Shown one piece after another: positions 46,701 to 56,953 of a stretch of DNA of 64,000 nt. A program made the position numbers and the translations under genes. The notes under the pieces were generated by a model that was not told where the DNA came from, did no database searches, and saw nothing but the letters and a program-made list of their open reading frames with translations. Within the stretch, counting starts at the first letter, position 1. Every line of letters begins with the position of its first letter. The DNA is taken from positions 7,320,878 through 7,384,877 of the forward strand of contig NC_083582.1 of assembly GCF_027579695.1 (NCBI RefSeq), given 5' to 3'. This DNA is from Neoarius graeffei. Taxonomy: Eukaryota; Chordata; Actinopteri; Siluriformes; Ariidae.

Positions 46701-49700
46701 AGCCGCTTTATCCTTCTACAGGGTCGCAGGCAAGCTGGAGCCTATCCCAGCTGACTACGGGCGAAAGGCGGGGTACACCCTGGACAAGTCGCCAGGTCAT
46801 CACAGGGCTGACACATAGACACAGACAACCATTCACACTCACATTCACACCTACGCTCAATTTAGAGTCACCAGTTAACCTAACCTGCATGTCTTTGGAC
46901 TGTGGGGGAAACCGGATCACCCGGAGGAAACCCACGCGGACACGGGGAGAACATGCAAACTCCACACAGAAAGGCCCTCGCCGGCCACGGGGCTCGAACC
47001 CGGACCTTCTTGCTGTGAGGCGACAGCGCTAACCACTACACCACCGTGCCGCCCGAGCATGACACTATGCATGGTAAATTTCTAGTATACGGTGTAGAAG
47101 CTGATGAGACATTTTCCTGGCAACGTTTTCACAACGTTAGGTCTGCAGAATACAAATAAAGAATCTAATATCGAATGTTTTCATGTACCGGAGGAACATC
47201 AGTGATGTGGTAAAAAGTTTGCATCTGGGATTCAGTTGACGCGTCAATAATAAAGCTGATTTAAGGCCATTATTAAAAAATGTTCTGTTTCCGGTCCACC
47301 GGCCGGGTGAGTGCCGTTTGTGCGGTTGAAATTTTTTTTTAACGCCGGTTTTTCGATATTTTTTTCAGGTTCGTAAATCTAAAATCGAACTTAACATTTG
47401 CGCATTCCCAGGGCTTTCCACTAAGGCTCATACTAGCCAGCCATGACAAATAAGTAGCCAGCCGGGGGGAGTAAACACAAAATAAACTCCTGTGCACGCA
47501 GTTCCCAGGATTAAATGTATTTTCCACAGACCATTTATTTATTCACTTTACTCAGATACAAAGTAAAATGGCAGTAAATCTTCTTTCTTTTCTTGCGTAT
47601 TGCATCATGAGGCGTTCCTGGCTTGTAAATCTCTTATTTTCGGTGCATGACACATTCACGCAGCTGAGCATGCTATGAATTAACAACGACAGCGGTCTGC
47701 AGTGGGGCGACACAATTACACACTCAGCCAACATTTCTCCATTTGTGTATGAAAATACACTCCAACCACTCAGTTTGGCTTCATTTACAACCAACGGTGT
47801 CTTTTGATGCCAGCACGTAATTGAACGAGAGAAGACTGGTTTACCGGAGACAAAATAAGCGTCATCTCTGCTTCTGTTCCCTCCGACACACTACTGCCTC
47901 CGCCGAGTGCGCGCGCACCCTGAACTGAATCAGCTCTGCGCATGCGCCGTGCGGCACAAAAAAATGGCAGCCACCATGAAGGAAGCAGATCCGGAGTTTT
48001 CAAACATTTGCTTAAGTGTGAAATCGCAAAATGGTATTCTAGCGAAAAACAAATCATTCAGTGATCATTTTAATAGTGTAATTTCATCCGAACTCGGCCT
48101 AACACTCGATTTAGAACTACAAAAAGCCCGTGTGTCGGACATTTTAAGTACCTTTGTAAAAGTTTTGCAAATGTTGCAGTCAGCATTTAAAATGCTAACT
48201 TAAAGTTTTTGTACAAGTTTCAGTTGATTAAACCGTCATATTTTATTAAATGTGTCTGCTTTTGTAATAAAAAAGTACTGAAAGAAAAAGCAAACACAGC
48301 ATTGCGATTTCTTATCCATCCATATAGTAAAAAAAAAAAAAATCCCTCCCTCCCGACTGAATTTTTTTGCTCACCCGGTGGACAGGAAATGGATTTTTTT
48401 TTTTTTTAAGGATGGCCCAAGTGTATTAGTTTATTGCTCATACAAGATGTGTCACGTCCGCTGTACTGTTTGCATTTGTTTGCGCAGGAACGAGGATGCA
48501 GAGGAAGGCTACGTGTTGGATCAGGACGGGATCGGTCTGCGTCTGACCGCCATGGAGTACTGGAAATGCAGCGAGACGGGAATCAAGCTCCCTTTCAAAG
48601 ACAGAAAGGAACCAGATTGCAAGTTCGTCATTGCTGAACCTCTGCCTGAGCAGGGTACGGCGTCACGGTTTATATCACGTGGTTTTATTTTTATTTCAGC
48701 TTTGTACTTTTATCTTTGTTGTGTTTGTGTGATTCAGGCAGGAATCAGGTGGACACGTTTCTGGAGCATCACGGCGGTCCGGGCATCCAGCACATCGGCC
48801 TGTCCACGCGGGACATCGTGTCCACAGCACGCACCATGGCCGACGCCGGCGTTCGGTTCGTCTCTCCTCCGGCAGCCTACTACACCGAGGTTCTCCTAGA
48901 TCTCCAGTCCGTTAGATAGAGATGCAGTTAAAGTGGGATTACTGAGCACACTAATGCACCATGGTTCTGTCTCCATCAGGTGGGGAAGCGGCAGGAGATC
49001 GAGGAGGCGGGGCACGATCCGAAAGCACTGATGCAACACGGCATCCTGTTAGACACAGATCTTCGGGGGAATGATGAGGATCTGAGCGCGTCTAAGAGGT
49101 ATGGATGAGGACGCGTCCCATGTGGCGTGTTGTACCGTACTCTATAAACTACACGTACTATACAAATGTGCAAATATTCACAGTTCACGCTAGCAAGTGA
49201 AGAAAAATTCACGTTTTCTACGTACATGTACAACATGGAGCATGATCTCACATCGACGAAGCAGCATTTCCTTAAAGGGATAGTTCGGGATTTTTGACAT
49301 GAATCTGTATGGCATCCCCATCAATAGTGTCGTGCAAACACACTGACTTACCCCTGACAGCATCCTGTGAGTCCAGTTCTTGTCCAGTTTTGGTCCAGAC
49401 GAAAGTAGTCCGGCAAGTTTGTTGGGGTCACGAAAGTAAAACGTTTTTCGTCTCAAAACAGTATGTGTTCAAAAGAGTGATATATTTGCATCACAAAACC
49501 GTTGCCAAATAAAAAGTCAGACCTCGAAATCGCTTGGCACTATTTTCTCTCCCTCGGTATCACTGCGCGCTGTCATGTTGACATCTGCGCAGGAATCAAC
49601 ACCTTTCCCATTGTTTGGCAGCGATTAGGAGTTCAGATCAGCGGCACTAACGAGCTAATTTGAGAGCAAGAACAGCGACAAATTTATCACCTTCTATAAC

Positions 49701-51375
49701 CTATACAATAATATATTTGTGAAAATGGTGCGCACTTGCGACTATCCAGGCTGTAGCAACAAAGATGTGGCTGAATCTCCGCACACATTTCCAGGGATGT
49801 GATTTTTCCACGAATTCGCGGAATTCCGCTTTTTTCACCTCAAAACTTGAAAAAAAAATGTTTCCGATTTTTCCCTCAAATCCACATTCGTATCCTATTC
49901 GTTCCGACTTTGTTTGAAAGATGGCAGCCTCGGATTTGCATCTTTACGCCTCGATCACGGAGGCTGCCATCTTTCAACTCTTTGTTTGAAGCGAGCGCAT
50001 TCATTGGTTGTTACAGAGTGATGGGCCAATCACGTACCTCGTTTCATCTCATTGACGTAATTACGTCATTTACGCAATTACATCATTGAGATGAAACGAG
50101 GTACGTGATTGGCCCATCGCTCTGTAACAACCAATGAACGCGCTTGTTGGATAGCTGTACGTAAGCTCGCTTCAAACAGAGTTGAAAGATGGCAGCCTCC
50201 GTGATCGAGCGTAAGGTGCGCGCGCGCGCGTGAGTGAGAGCGAGAGAGAGAGAGCGAGCGAGAGAGAGCGCGCGCGAGAGAGAGAGCGCGCGGAGAGAGA
50301 GAGCGAGCGAGAGAGAGCGCGCGCGAGAGAGAGAGCGCGCGGAGAGAGAGAGCGAGAGAGAGCGCGCGCGAGAGAGAGAGCGCGCGGAGAGAGAGAGAGC
50401 GCGCGCGAGAGAGAGAGCGCGCGGAGAGAGAGAGAGCGCGCGCGAGAGAGAGAGCGCGCGCGCGAGCGAGAGCGCGCGCGAGAGAGAGAGCGCGCGCGCG
50501 AGCGAGAGAGAGCGCGCGAGAGAGAGCGCGCGAGAGAGAGAGAGCGCGCGCGCGAGAGAGAGAGAGCGCGCGCGCGAGAGAGAGAGAGCGCGCGCGCGAG
50601 AGAGAGAGAGCGCGCGAGAGAGAGAGAGCGCGCGAGAGAGAGAGAGCGCGCGAGAGAGAGAGAGCGCGCGAGAGAGAGAGAGCGCGCGAGAGAGAGAGAG
50701 CGCGCGAGAGAGAGAGAGCGCGCGAGAGAGAGAGAGCGCGCGAGAGAGAGAGAGCGCGCGAGAGAGAGAGAGCGCGCGCGAGAGAGCGCGCGCGAGAGAG
50801 CGCGCGCGCGCGAGAGAGAGAGAGCGCGCGCGCGAGAGAGAGAGAGCGCGAGAGCGAGAGAGCGAGCGCGCGCGCGAGAGAGAGAGAGCGAGCGCGCGAG
50901 AGAGAGCGAGAGAGAGAGAGCGCGCGCGAGAGAGAGTGCGAGAGAGTGTGTGTGCGTCAGAGTTGCGTGTTGACCATTAAATTGGCTTGAATTTGTTAAT
51001 CATGACAAGTTTTTTCTTGTGTTTGCTTGCCATTTTAGTACAATTTTTAAGTCAGAAAACCCCAAAACCCAGGAGCTTCGGGGGGCTTCCCCCCTTGTCC
51101 CCCCACCAGGGTGCTGCCCTGGACCAGCTGGGGGCCTGCGGCCCCCAGACCCCCGCCTAAAATTTTCAGATAATTTCACCAGCCCCAAATCACATCCCTG
51201 CATTTCACCGTCGTAGTCAGACATGTCGCTAACTTTGCTAGCAGTAAACAATGTAGTGATGTGTCGGTCGCGAACGATCCGGTTCAAAGAGCCGGCTCTT
51301 TGAAGTGAACGACGGGAGCCGGCTCTTCGGTGGGAGCCGAGTTGGGGAACCAAATCAGTTTTTTGTCCTTAGGTG

Positions 51376-51411
<36 letters not shown>

Positions 51412-54400
51412 AGCTCAGCTGAAGGATGATTGTCTATTTGACAACCATGATCATTGTTTTGTTGCCGTGAATTCCTAAAGCTCATGATATAAATTGTCGC
51501 TCATAAATTGACAGGTTCGGTCGGCAACCGCCTTGGCATGGCCAGATTAATCTGCGGTATACAACGAGACAGCAGTCATTATAACAGGAGCATATTTGCT
51601 GTTCCAGCGGCTTCTCATTACTGGTGGAGCAGAGTGCGGCACTTTTTTCTCTTTTTACATGCGCTCAAGGTGCCACATATTTTGTTGCACATTGTTCTGT
51701 GTTTGTTAAAATAATTTCTAACTTTGCTTCATAGCTTCTTAGGCCTGATTTATACTTCATAATTTATTTTGTGGCATTTTGTTCAAGGTCGAGTGTGAAA
51801 TAAAGCCATAAGGGATAAACAGTTGATGTCTTCTGTGTATTTTATATTGGTAATATAACACAGTTTTGCATTATGTTTGTGAGAAAATAATTTATTAATT
51901 GGTAAGTAAGTTTTATTTCTATAGCTAGAACATTGTTACACTGCTATACTTTACAAAGCTTTACAATGGCTACAAAAACTAAAAAATAAAATGGAAAACA
52001 TCCTATTGATAAAATATAAATCTCATCTCATCTCATTATCTCTAGCCGCTTTATCCTGTTCTACAGGGTCGCAGGCGAGCTGGAGCCTATCCCAGCTGAC
52101 TACGGGCGAAAGGCGGGGTACACCCTGGACAAGTCGCCAGGTCATCACAGGGCTGACACATAGACACAGACAACCATTCACACTCACATTCACACCTACG
52201 CTCAATTTAGTCACCAGTTAACCTAACCTGCATGTCTTTGGACTGTGGGGGAAACCGGAGCACCCAGAGGAAACCCACGCGGACACGGGGAGAACATGCA
52301 AACTCCGCACAGAAAGGCCCTCGCCGGCCACGGGGCTCAAACCTGGACCTTCTTGCTGTGAGGCGACAGCGCTAACCACTACACCACCGTGCCGCCCATA
52401 AAATATAAATAATAATGTAATGAATTAACTAGTTAATTGCAGCAATTAAATCAAAAATAAAATCTCAGGAGCCGTTTGGGAGCCGAAAGAGCCGGCTCCT
52501 TATAGTAAGAAGAGCCAAAAGAGCCGAAATTCCCATCACTAAAACAATGAATGAAACAGCCGTGGCTGTCACCTGGCGGCAGCGCGCAGTGATCAGAAGG
52601 GAGAGAAAATAGTGCCAAGCGATTTCGAGGTCTGACTTTTTATTTGGCAACGGTTTTGTGATGCAAATATATCACTCTTTTGAACACATACTGTTTTGAG
52701 ACGAAAAACGTTTTACTTTCGTGACCCCAACAAACTTGCCGGACTACTTTCGTCTGGACCAAAACTGGACAAGAACTGGACTCGCAGGATGCTGTCAGGG
52801 GTAAGTCAGTGTGTTTGCACGACACTATTGATGGGGATGCCATACGGATTCATGTCAAAAATCCCGAACTATCCCTTTAATTCTGTGCATATTTAGACAT
52901 GATGCTGTAAAAAGCAACAAACGAGTGATTCTTCGAATCAGTGTTCTGCTCTGACGTTTCCTCAGTTCCCCACTCGTTTTCGTTCCTACCTGCGGTTGGT
53001 TCCCGTTTTGAAAATCGTACAGTATAACCACGGTTTCGTCTTATCCTGTCATATACAGTACGACCTCTCAGTACATATGTTTAAAGACATTATGAAGAAA
53101 AAATAAAGTTGAGGAGGAAGTAGAAGTGTGTAGAGTTAGCTCAAATCTAATCTGAGAACGAAGCGGAATGACTAGCATTTTAAATCAAACCACTGATTAG
53201 TGCGTTATTTAATTAGCTTTAAAGCGAGACAACCTTTCGATTTCATAAAATCGGTGAAATTTAGTTCTCAGTGAAATGTGGTCATTATGATATGTTTATT
53301 TTTGTAACATCTTAAAAAACCCAGGCCATTCTGTGGCTGCGAAGTTATTTAATTTGAAGGGATTAAAGCAAATAATGTGCATGAAATCACGCAGTCGAGC
53401 AGACAGAGGAAGTCCGTGTGTGTGCGCATGCGCAGGTTTACCACCTTCTTTCTTTTTCTTTTGGGTTTTACGGCAGCTGGCATCCACAGTGTTGCATTAC
53501 TGCCATCTACAGGTTTACCTTTGAGTGTGCACTGACAGTTCCGTCATTCTGTCGCTAAACGAACAGCTGATCACACCGAGGTGCTCGCTGAGCGCCCATA
53601 TTTATTAGTTTGGTCCTGCGTTTCCTTTCCTTCCCTTCGTATATAACATAACGTCTTTTCTTCTTCTCGCTTTCTTTCCGTTACTGTAGTCGCTCTTTCA
53701 CGTTTCACTTTTCACACACTCGCGTCCTCCATTTTTCTCTCCTGTTTCAAATCTGTATCCCACAATGCCTTGCGTGAACGGGGAAAGCCCACCACGTGAT
53801 GCGTGATGTAGTATCTTGTATTGGGTCATGGTGAAGCAGGAAAAAATAGCAGAGAATTTAGGGCCACATGGAGATCTCATCTCATTATCTCTAGCCGCTT
53901 TATCCCTCTACAGGGTCGCAGGCAAGCTGGAGCCTATCCCAGCTGACTACGGGCGAAAGGCGGGGTACACCCTGGACAAGTCGCCAGGTCATGCCACATG
54001 GAGATAAATTCATTAATTGTTTTATTTTAAAAAAAAATAATAATAAAATTGGAAGTCTGTGATTTCAAATTGAGTAGGTTTGGGTCCACTAAACAAAAAT
54101 AGTGTGTTGGGAAAATTATTTTTATGACCTACACTTGAAAAATCTGAAAGGCGGTACAGCTTTAACAAGCGTTAGAAACTGGTATTCGGAACCCAGGACT
54201 ATCCGTGTAGCCGGGTGTGTGTGAGAGTCCATCATATATTATTCTATCCACATTCACTGGATATGAGCAATCACACGCTCTGATTGGCTGCTCTACTACT
54301 AGGATATCAGCTCATATATCGTGACTAGAAAAATAAATGGTGTTGCTGAACCAACCTAGGACGAAATAAAAATTCTACTCTAAAACAACCCCCCCCCCCC

Positions 54401-56311
54401 CCCCAAAAAAGGGAAACAAAATATGGAATGAAAGTATTTGATGGTAATAACATTTTTTTTTTTCAAGAATTATTATTATTATCACATTTTTTACAAATTG
54501 CTCCTGTCATTTTCATTTCGCCGGTTTGTTTACATTCTAAGCGGAAATGATTTTGTCAGATGTTTTGCATCAGGTTATCTCATCTCATCTCATCTCATTA
54601 TCTCTAGCCGCTTTATCCTTCTACAGGGTCGCAGGCGAGCTGGAGCCTATCCCAGCTGACTACGGGCGAAAGGCGGGGTACACCCTGGACAAGTCGCCAG
54701 GTCATCACAGGGCTGACACATAGACACAGACAACCATTCACACTCACATTCACACCTACGCTCAATTTAGAGTCACCAGTTAACCTAACCTGCATGTTTT
54801 TGGACTGTGGGGGAAACCGGAGCACCCAGAGGAAACCCACGCGGACACGGGGAGAACATGCAAACTCCTCACAGAAAGACCCTTGCCGGCCCCAGGGCTC
54901 GAACCCAGGACCTTCTTGCTGTGAGGCGACAGCGCTAACCACTACACCACCGTGCCGCCCGCATCAGGTTATCAAGTTTGCAAAAAATAAAGCTCCGTTT
55001 CTCAAAATCCAGTGAATGTGGATAGAATAAAGGTTATTCCACTCAATCTCGGTGCTACGCGCCTCGTCGGCTCTCGGCTCACGTACGACTCGATTTCCTG
55101 GAATAACTGTTAAATATACATGAGGGTGCCAATACTTTAACCCTAGTGAAATACACATCATACTTTATGTAGTGTACAAGCAAAGTGAATAGAAAGACAT
55201 TTAGGATTTCCTGTAATCAGGAAATTGTGGGGGTTTTGTTTCATTTGTGTGGCTTTTTTTTTTTTATATTAGAATGACGCGTTTTTAAAAAATAAAAATT
55301 GAGCGAAATAGTAACAAGAAGACATATGGAAGAGCGATAGTTCCACTAAGAAATACATATATTTTTTTTTATTTCTGAGAAAAAAACTCAATTTTTTAGA
55401 TTAAAGTCAGAAATTGAGAAAAAAGTAAAAAATTTCGAGAAACAATCTCAAAACTTTTGAGAAAAAAAGTCAAAAATTTCAAGAAAAAAGTCAATTTTTG
55501 AGAGTCAATTTTTGCGGAAAAACGTCAATTTTTGAGAAAAAAGTCAATTTTCATCAAAAGTTTTGAGAAAATAAACTCAAAATTTTCGAGAAAAAAGTCA
55601 CAAATTTAGGCTACCAGGTACCAGGTCATTCAGAGCTGACGGAGACTTAGTCTGCTACTACTGTGTTTAGTGCTGCTGAAATGGACGACTTAATCAAATG
55701 TTATTTCGTGATTGGGTTTAATAACAAAGAGATCCTTGCAGTCTTGGCACAGAATCACAATATTGTGATTCGTTTCTACTTAATCTTTGCTTGTTATGTA
55801 GTGGTTCTGTGTTAGTCTCTAGCAAACAGAAAGCCGCTGCCTAGAAGTATTTGAATCTACGTGAATCACATCACCAACCAACTTCCTGTACCCCAGTTGT
55901 CACAACTCCATGAATTCCATGGCTCTGGTCTCAGCCATTCATGTCTACCGGCCGCGAGTGAGTGTCACTTCCGTATGGAAGCCCGCCTTCTACAGATTTC
56001 TGACTTTTTTTTTTTTTCTCGAAAATTTTGACTTTTTTCTCAAATTTTGACTTTTTTCTTGAAAGTTCTGACTTTTTTTTCTCTCAAATTTCGACTTTTT
56101 TCTCGAAACTTTTGACTTTTCCTTGAAAATTTTGACTTTAATCTCAAAAATTCTGAGTTTTTTTTTTCTCAGAAGTTTCCAAATAAAATATAAAACCCTG
56201 GCCCTATTGCTCTGCCGTAAAGACATAATGTCGAGTAAGAATTAAAGTCATTTAAATGCTCTTGCTAAAAGTGAGCTTTATTATAAGTTTGTTTGTTTAC
56301 CCAATAAATTC

Positions 56312-56344
<33 letters not shown>

Positions 56345-56855
56345 ATAATTCCATAAAACCTTGTTTTCTGCCATTTTAAACTTCTCTTCCTAATGTTACG
56401 ACTTTGCTTGTAGAAATTGGCGCCTTTCTTAAAAATATACTGGATATATACAGTAAGTCCTTATAAATGAAATTGTATCTTATTCTTAAACACTTCATCA
56501 CTGCTTTGCCTGCATCAGTCAGAGAGCTGTGTGTGAATGATACACATTTGGAACTCCTCGATCGGCCGTATCTATAATATAAGTATGACAATATGGGCGG
56601 GGCCTAATTTTCTGGGTTTCGGTTTGCTGTTGAATCCAGAATTAATTTTCCAACAGGTACCTGCTGCAGGTGTTCAGCAAGCCCATCTTCTCCGAGGACA
56701 CGTTGTTCCTGGAGCTGATCGAGCGCCGTGGAGCCACCGGGTTCGGAGAGGGGAACATCCGAGCTTTGTGGAGATCCGTTCAGTCGTACATGGAGAAGAA
56801 CGAGGACCATCAGGAGCACTCAAACGTGAAAAGCAAACAAACGGGACAGCACTGA
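41732..56855 (+). CDS. hpdl: 4-hydroxyphenylpyruvate dioxygenase-like protein, five exons
   Basis: Joined exons 41732-42381, 48488-48654, 48738-48889, 48980-49098 and 56657-56855 total 1,287 bp, which is 428 codons plus stop. The protein is a vicinal-oxygen-chelate Fe(II) dioxygenase: N-terminal half [20 protein letters not shown] to [13 protein letters not shown]-terminal half from FDHVTYACP. The facial triad is intact: His187 (FDHVTYAC), His291 (GIQHIGL) and Glu382 (LFLELIER). Sequence follows human HPDL (371 aa) rather than HPD, for example YRGPFLPGF and [14 protein letters not shown]. Human HPDL is mitochondrial and is reported to make 4-hydroxymandelate for coenzyme Q headgroup synthesis; loss causes spastic paraplegia. 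The ATG at 41732 has A at -3 and G at +4. ATTAAA at 56876-56881 is a possible poly(A) signal. Confidence 0.9.
42440..42491. repeat. 26-bp tandem repeat, two copies
   Basis: GGGGTCCCGCCTAGGGGTCC... occurs twice with period 26 at the start of hpdl intron 1. The rest of 42382-42599 shows nothing else. Confidence 0.85.
42776..43582 (-). pseudogene. LINE reverse transcriptase C-terminal fragment
   Basis: 268 codons after the catalytic box: [45 protein letters not shown]-like end. The YADD box lies upstream, beyond a stop codon. Non-functional. Confidence 0.65.
43739..43786. repeat. (TA)n microsatellite
   Basis: About 24 uninterrupted AT dinucleotides splitting the LINE reverse transcriptase between its PQGS and YADD motifs. 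Confidence 0.95.
43995..44104. repeat. 55-bp direct tandem duplication
   Basis: TGTGTTTACATCCTCGACAT... is repeated exactly with period 55 (43995 and 44050). Confidence 0.9.
44173..44851. repeat. 30-bp perfect inverted repeat enclosing 619 bp
   Basis: The arm 44173-44202 (TGTAAAATGTCAGCATTATC...) is exactly complementary to 44822-44851. Content between is AT-rich and non-coding. Probably the ends or subterminal repeats of an unidentified DNA element. Confidence 0.7.
44903..45406 (-). pseudogene. Exon of a SWIM/YqaJ-type TE-associated protein
   Basis: 168 codons on the - strand from the ATG at 45406 to a GT donor at 44902. It has a basic region KRKRREMQK, then [60 protein letters not shown] and WV. 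This pattern resembles the N-terminal exon of fish SWIM-zinc-finger/YqaJ-nuclease-domain proteins often found in repeats. The downstream exons (SWIM CxC, nuclease) are not in the window, so it is probably a fragment of a mobile or retro-copied gene inside hpdl intron 1. Confidence 0.4.
45690..46545 (-). mobile_element. Probable hAT-like fragment with 21-bp repeats
   Basis: AGAGGCGTAGCTAGGATTTT at 45692 is a common fish DNA-transposon end. On the - strand an ATG at 46194 opens [11 protein letters not shown], like the N-terminus of hAT-type transposases. The right end is not resolved. Confidence 0.35.
46268..46351. repeat. Four exact 21-bp tandem repeats
   Basis: GCTTTCTAGTGCGATCGTGT(T) occurs four times. 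The length is a multiple of three, so on the - strand it reads as a repeated heptapeptide (NTIALES) within a short open frame of unknown meaning. Confidence 0.95.
46681..47054 (-). mobile_element. Fish SINE, copy 3
   Basis: Full-length copy with perfect 12-bp duplication GAGCATGACACT (46669-46680, 47055-47066). In hpdl intron 1. Confidence 0.93.
47409..48206 (-). mobile_element. hAT-like element fragment in hpdl intron 1
   Basis: Left end CAGGGCTTTCCACTAAGGCT resembles a fish hAT terminus. It includes the segment shared with 12415-12720. Beyond it is a CpG-rich stretch (47885-47965) and a + strand frame from 47964 ([20 protein letters not shown]) ending at 48203. The frame is of unknown family, perhaps a first exon of the element's gene. 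Right end not found. Confidence 0.4.
48488..48654 (+). CDS. hpdl: hpdl exon 2
   Basis: Acceptor TTTGCGCAG, donor CAGG|GTACGG. Encodes [20 protein letters not shown] to PLPEQ. Phases fit exons 1 and 3. Confidence 0.88.
48738..48889 (+). CDS. hpdl: hpdl exon 3
   Basis: Acceptor GATTCAG. Encodes [20 protein letters not shown], with metal ligand His291, and ends YYTE. The donor GAG|GTTCTC is weak, but the frame and the homology across the junction support it. Confidence 0.82.
48980..49098 (+). CDS. hpdl: hpdl exon 4
   Basis: Acceptor CCATCAG, donor AAGAG|GTATGG. Encodes [20 protein letters not shown], then [10 protein letters not shown], ending in a split Arg codon (363). Confidence 0.87.
49725..49791 (+). 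pseudogene. THAP-domain start of a Kolobok transposase
   Basis: ATG at 49725 encodes 22 residues with the first CxxxxC pair of a C2CH THAP finger. It is interrupted in the THF-like codon by the 49792 insertion. The frame resumes at 51207 (CCGTCGTAGTCAGAC) and is lost at the hAT insertion. Non-functional. Confidence 0.65.
49947..50211. repeat. Long imperfect palindrome
   Basis: The left arm CGCTCGAT-like CCTCGATCACGGAGGCTGCC... and the right arm GGCAGCCTCCGTGATCGAG are complementary. Pairing continues through GGGCCAATCACGTACCTCGT to a centre near 50075-50080 (GACGTAATTACGTC). Small indels separate the arms. Confidence 0.85.
50212..50955. repeat. (GAGA)n/(GCGCGC)n alternating microsatellite
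   Basis: Blocks of GAGAGAGA alternate with CGCGCG every 14-18 bases over 740 bp. Extremely CpG-rich, purine/pyrimidine-alternating and Z-DNA-prone. The RERERA-type frames of about 250 codons are artefacts. Confidence 0.95.
51254..52541. mobile_element. hAT element with 8-bp TSD, nested in Kolobok
   Basis: TAGTGATG...CATCACTA ends flanked by perfect AAACAATG (51246-51253, 52542-52549). Subterminal GAGCCGGCTCTT words occur at both sides. Contains a (GA)n tract (51376-51408) and SINE copy 4. No transposase frame recognised. Confidence 0.8.
52022..52397 (-). mobile_element. Fish SINE, copy 4
   Basis: Full-length. 13-bp duplication ATAAAATATAAAT (52009-52021, 52398-52410). Fourth level of nesting: SINE in hAT in Kolobok in hpdl intron. 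Confidence 0.93.
52881..53862. other. hpdl intron 4, no gene recognised
   Basis: Between the Kolobok element and SINE copy 5. ACCTTCTTTCTTTTTCTTTTGG... near 53445-53515 resembles a common fish repeat (TGTTGCATTACTGCCATCTA). No coding family seen. Confidence 0.4.
53876..53992 (-). mobile_element. Fish SINE, copy 5 (only the 3' 117 bp)
   Basis: Head-truncated but flanked by a perfect 13-bp duplication GCCACATGGAGAT (53863-53875, 53993-54005). This shows truncation at insertion, not later deletion. Confidence 0.92.
54240..55031. mobile_element. MITE with ATTCTATCCACATTCACTGG ends, carrying a SINE
   Basis: ATTCTATCCACATTCACTGGAT near 54240 is the complement of ATCCAGTGAATGTGGATAGAAT near 55009. 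About 400 bp once the SINE is removed. Non-coding. Confidence 0.65.
54579..54960 (-). mobile_element. Fish SINE, copy 6
   Basis: Full-length with repeated TCTCA tail. 12-bp duplication GCATCAGGTTAT (54567-54578, 54961-54972). Confidence 0.93.
55350..56190. repeat. Inverted minisatellite pair (GAGAAAAAAGTCAAAATTT)
   Basis: About 18-20-bp units GAGAAAAAAGTCAAAATTTC at 55375-55605 and their complements at 56000-56175 face each other across about 400 bp of unique DNA. Probably a fold-back-type element with minisatellite ends. Confidence 0.65.
56313..56341. repeat. (GT)n microsatellite
   Basis: About 14 GT units in hpdl intron 4. The rest of 56190-56656 shows nothing else recognisable. Confidence 0.9.
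56657..56855 (+). CDS. hpdl: hpdl exon 5 (C-terminus)
   Basis: Acceptor TTCCAACAG. Encodes [20 protein letters not shown] with metal ligand Glu382, then [20 protein letters not shown] and a polar tail ending in TGA. Confidence 0.9.
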
Positions 56856-56953
56856 GCAAACACGTTGTCGGATGAATTAAATGTTAATTTATGGCAGATA
56901 TGCTTTCTATTTAAAACGCTAGTACTTGACACTCCTGTAAAAATGTGTGGTTT

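Larger units (their letters stand above)
49792..51200. mobile_element. CAGGGATGTGATTT-ended element with palindrome and GCGC/GAGA array
   Basis: Perfect 14-bp inverted ends (CAGGGATGTGATTT / AAATCACATCCCTG), flanked by CATTTC at 49786-49791 and 51201-51206. It interrupts the THAP exon. It contains a ~265-bp palindromic region and a 740-bp GC-rich simple repeat. No transposase seen. Confidence 0.75.
49276..52876 (+). mobile_element. Kolobok-type transposon (TTAA, THAP) in hpdl intron 4
   Basis: TTAA duplications at 49272-49275 and 52877-52880. Terminal inverted repeats are about 300 bp (AGGGATAGTTCGGGATTTTT inward from each side). A THAP zinc finger starts at 49725 ([20 protein letters not shown]). 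TTAA target plus THAP are Kolobok hallmarks. The rest of the transposase is missing. Two other elements sit inside, at 49792-51200 and 51254-52541. Confidence 0.8.

Noticed and set aside
49099..49140. hpdl ending shortly after exon 4
   Set aside because: The donor at 49099 and the in-phase exon 5 at 56657 carrying the essential Glu show that the gene continues.
50230..50980. Two ~248-codon RERERA frames
   Set aside because: Simple GAGA/GCGC repeat translated; no stop possible in these words.
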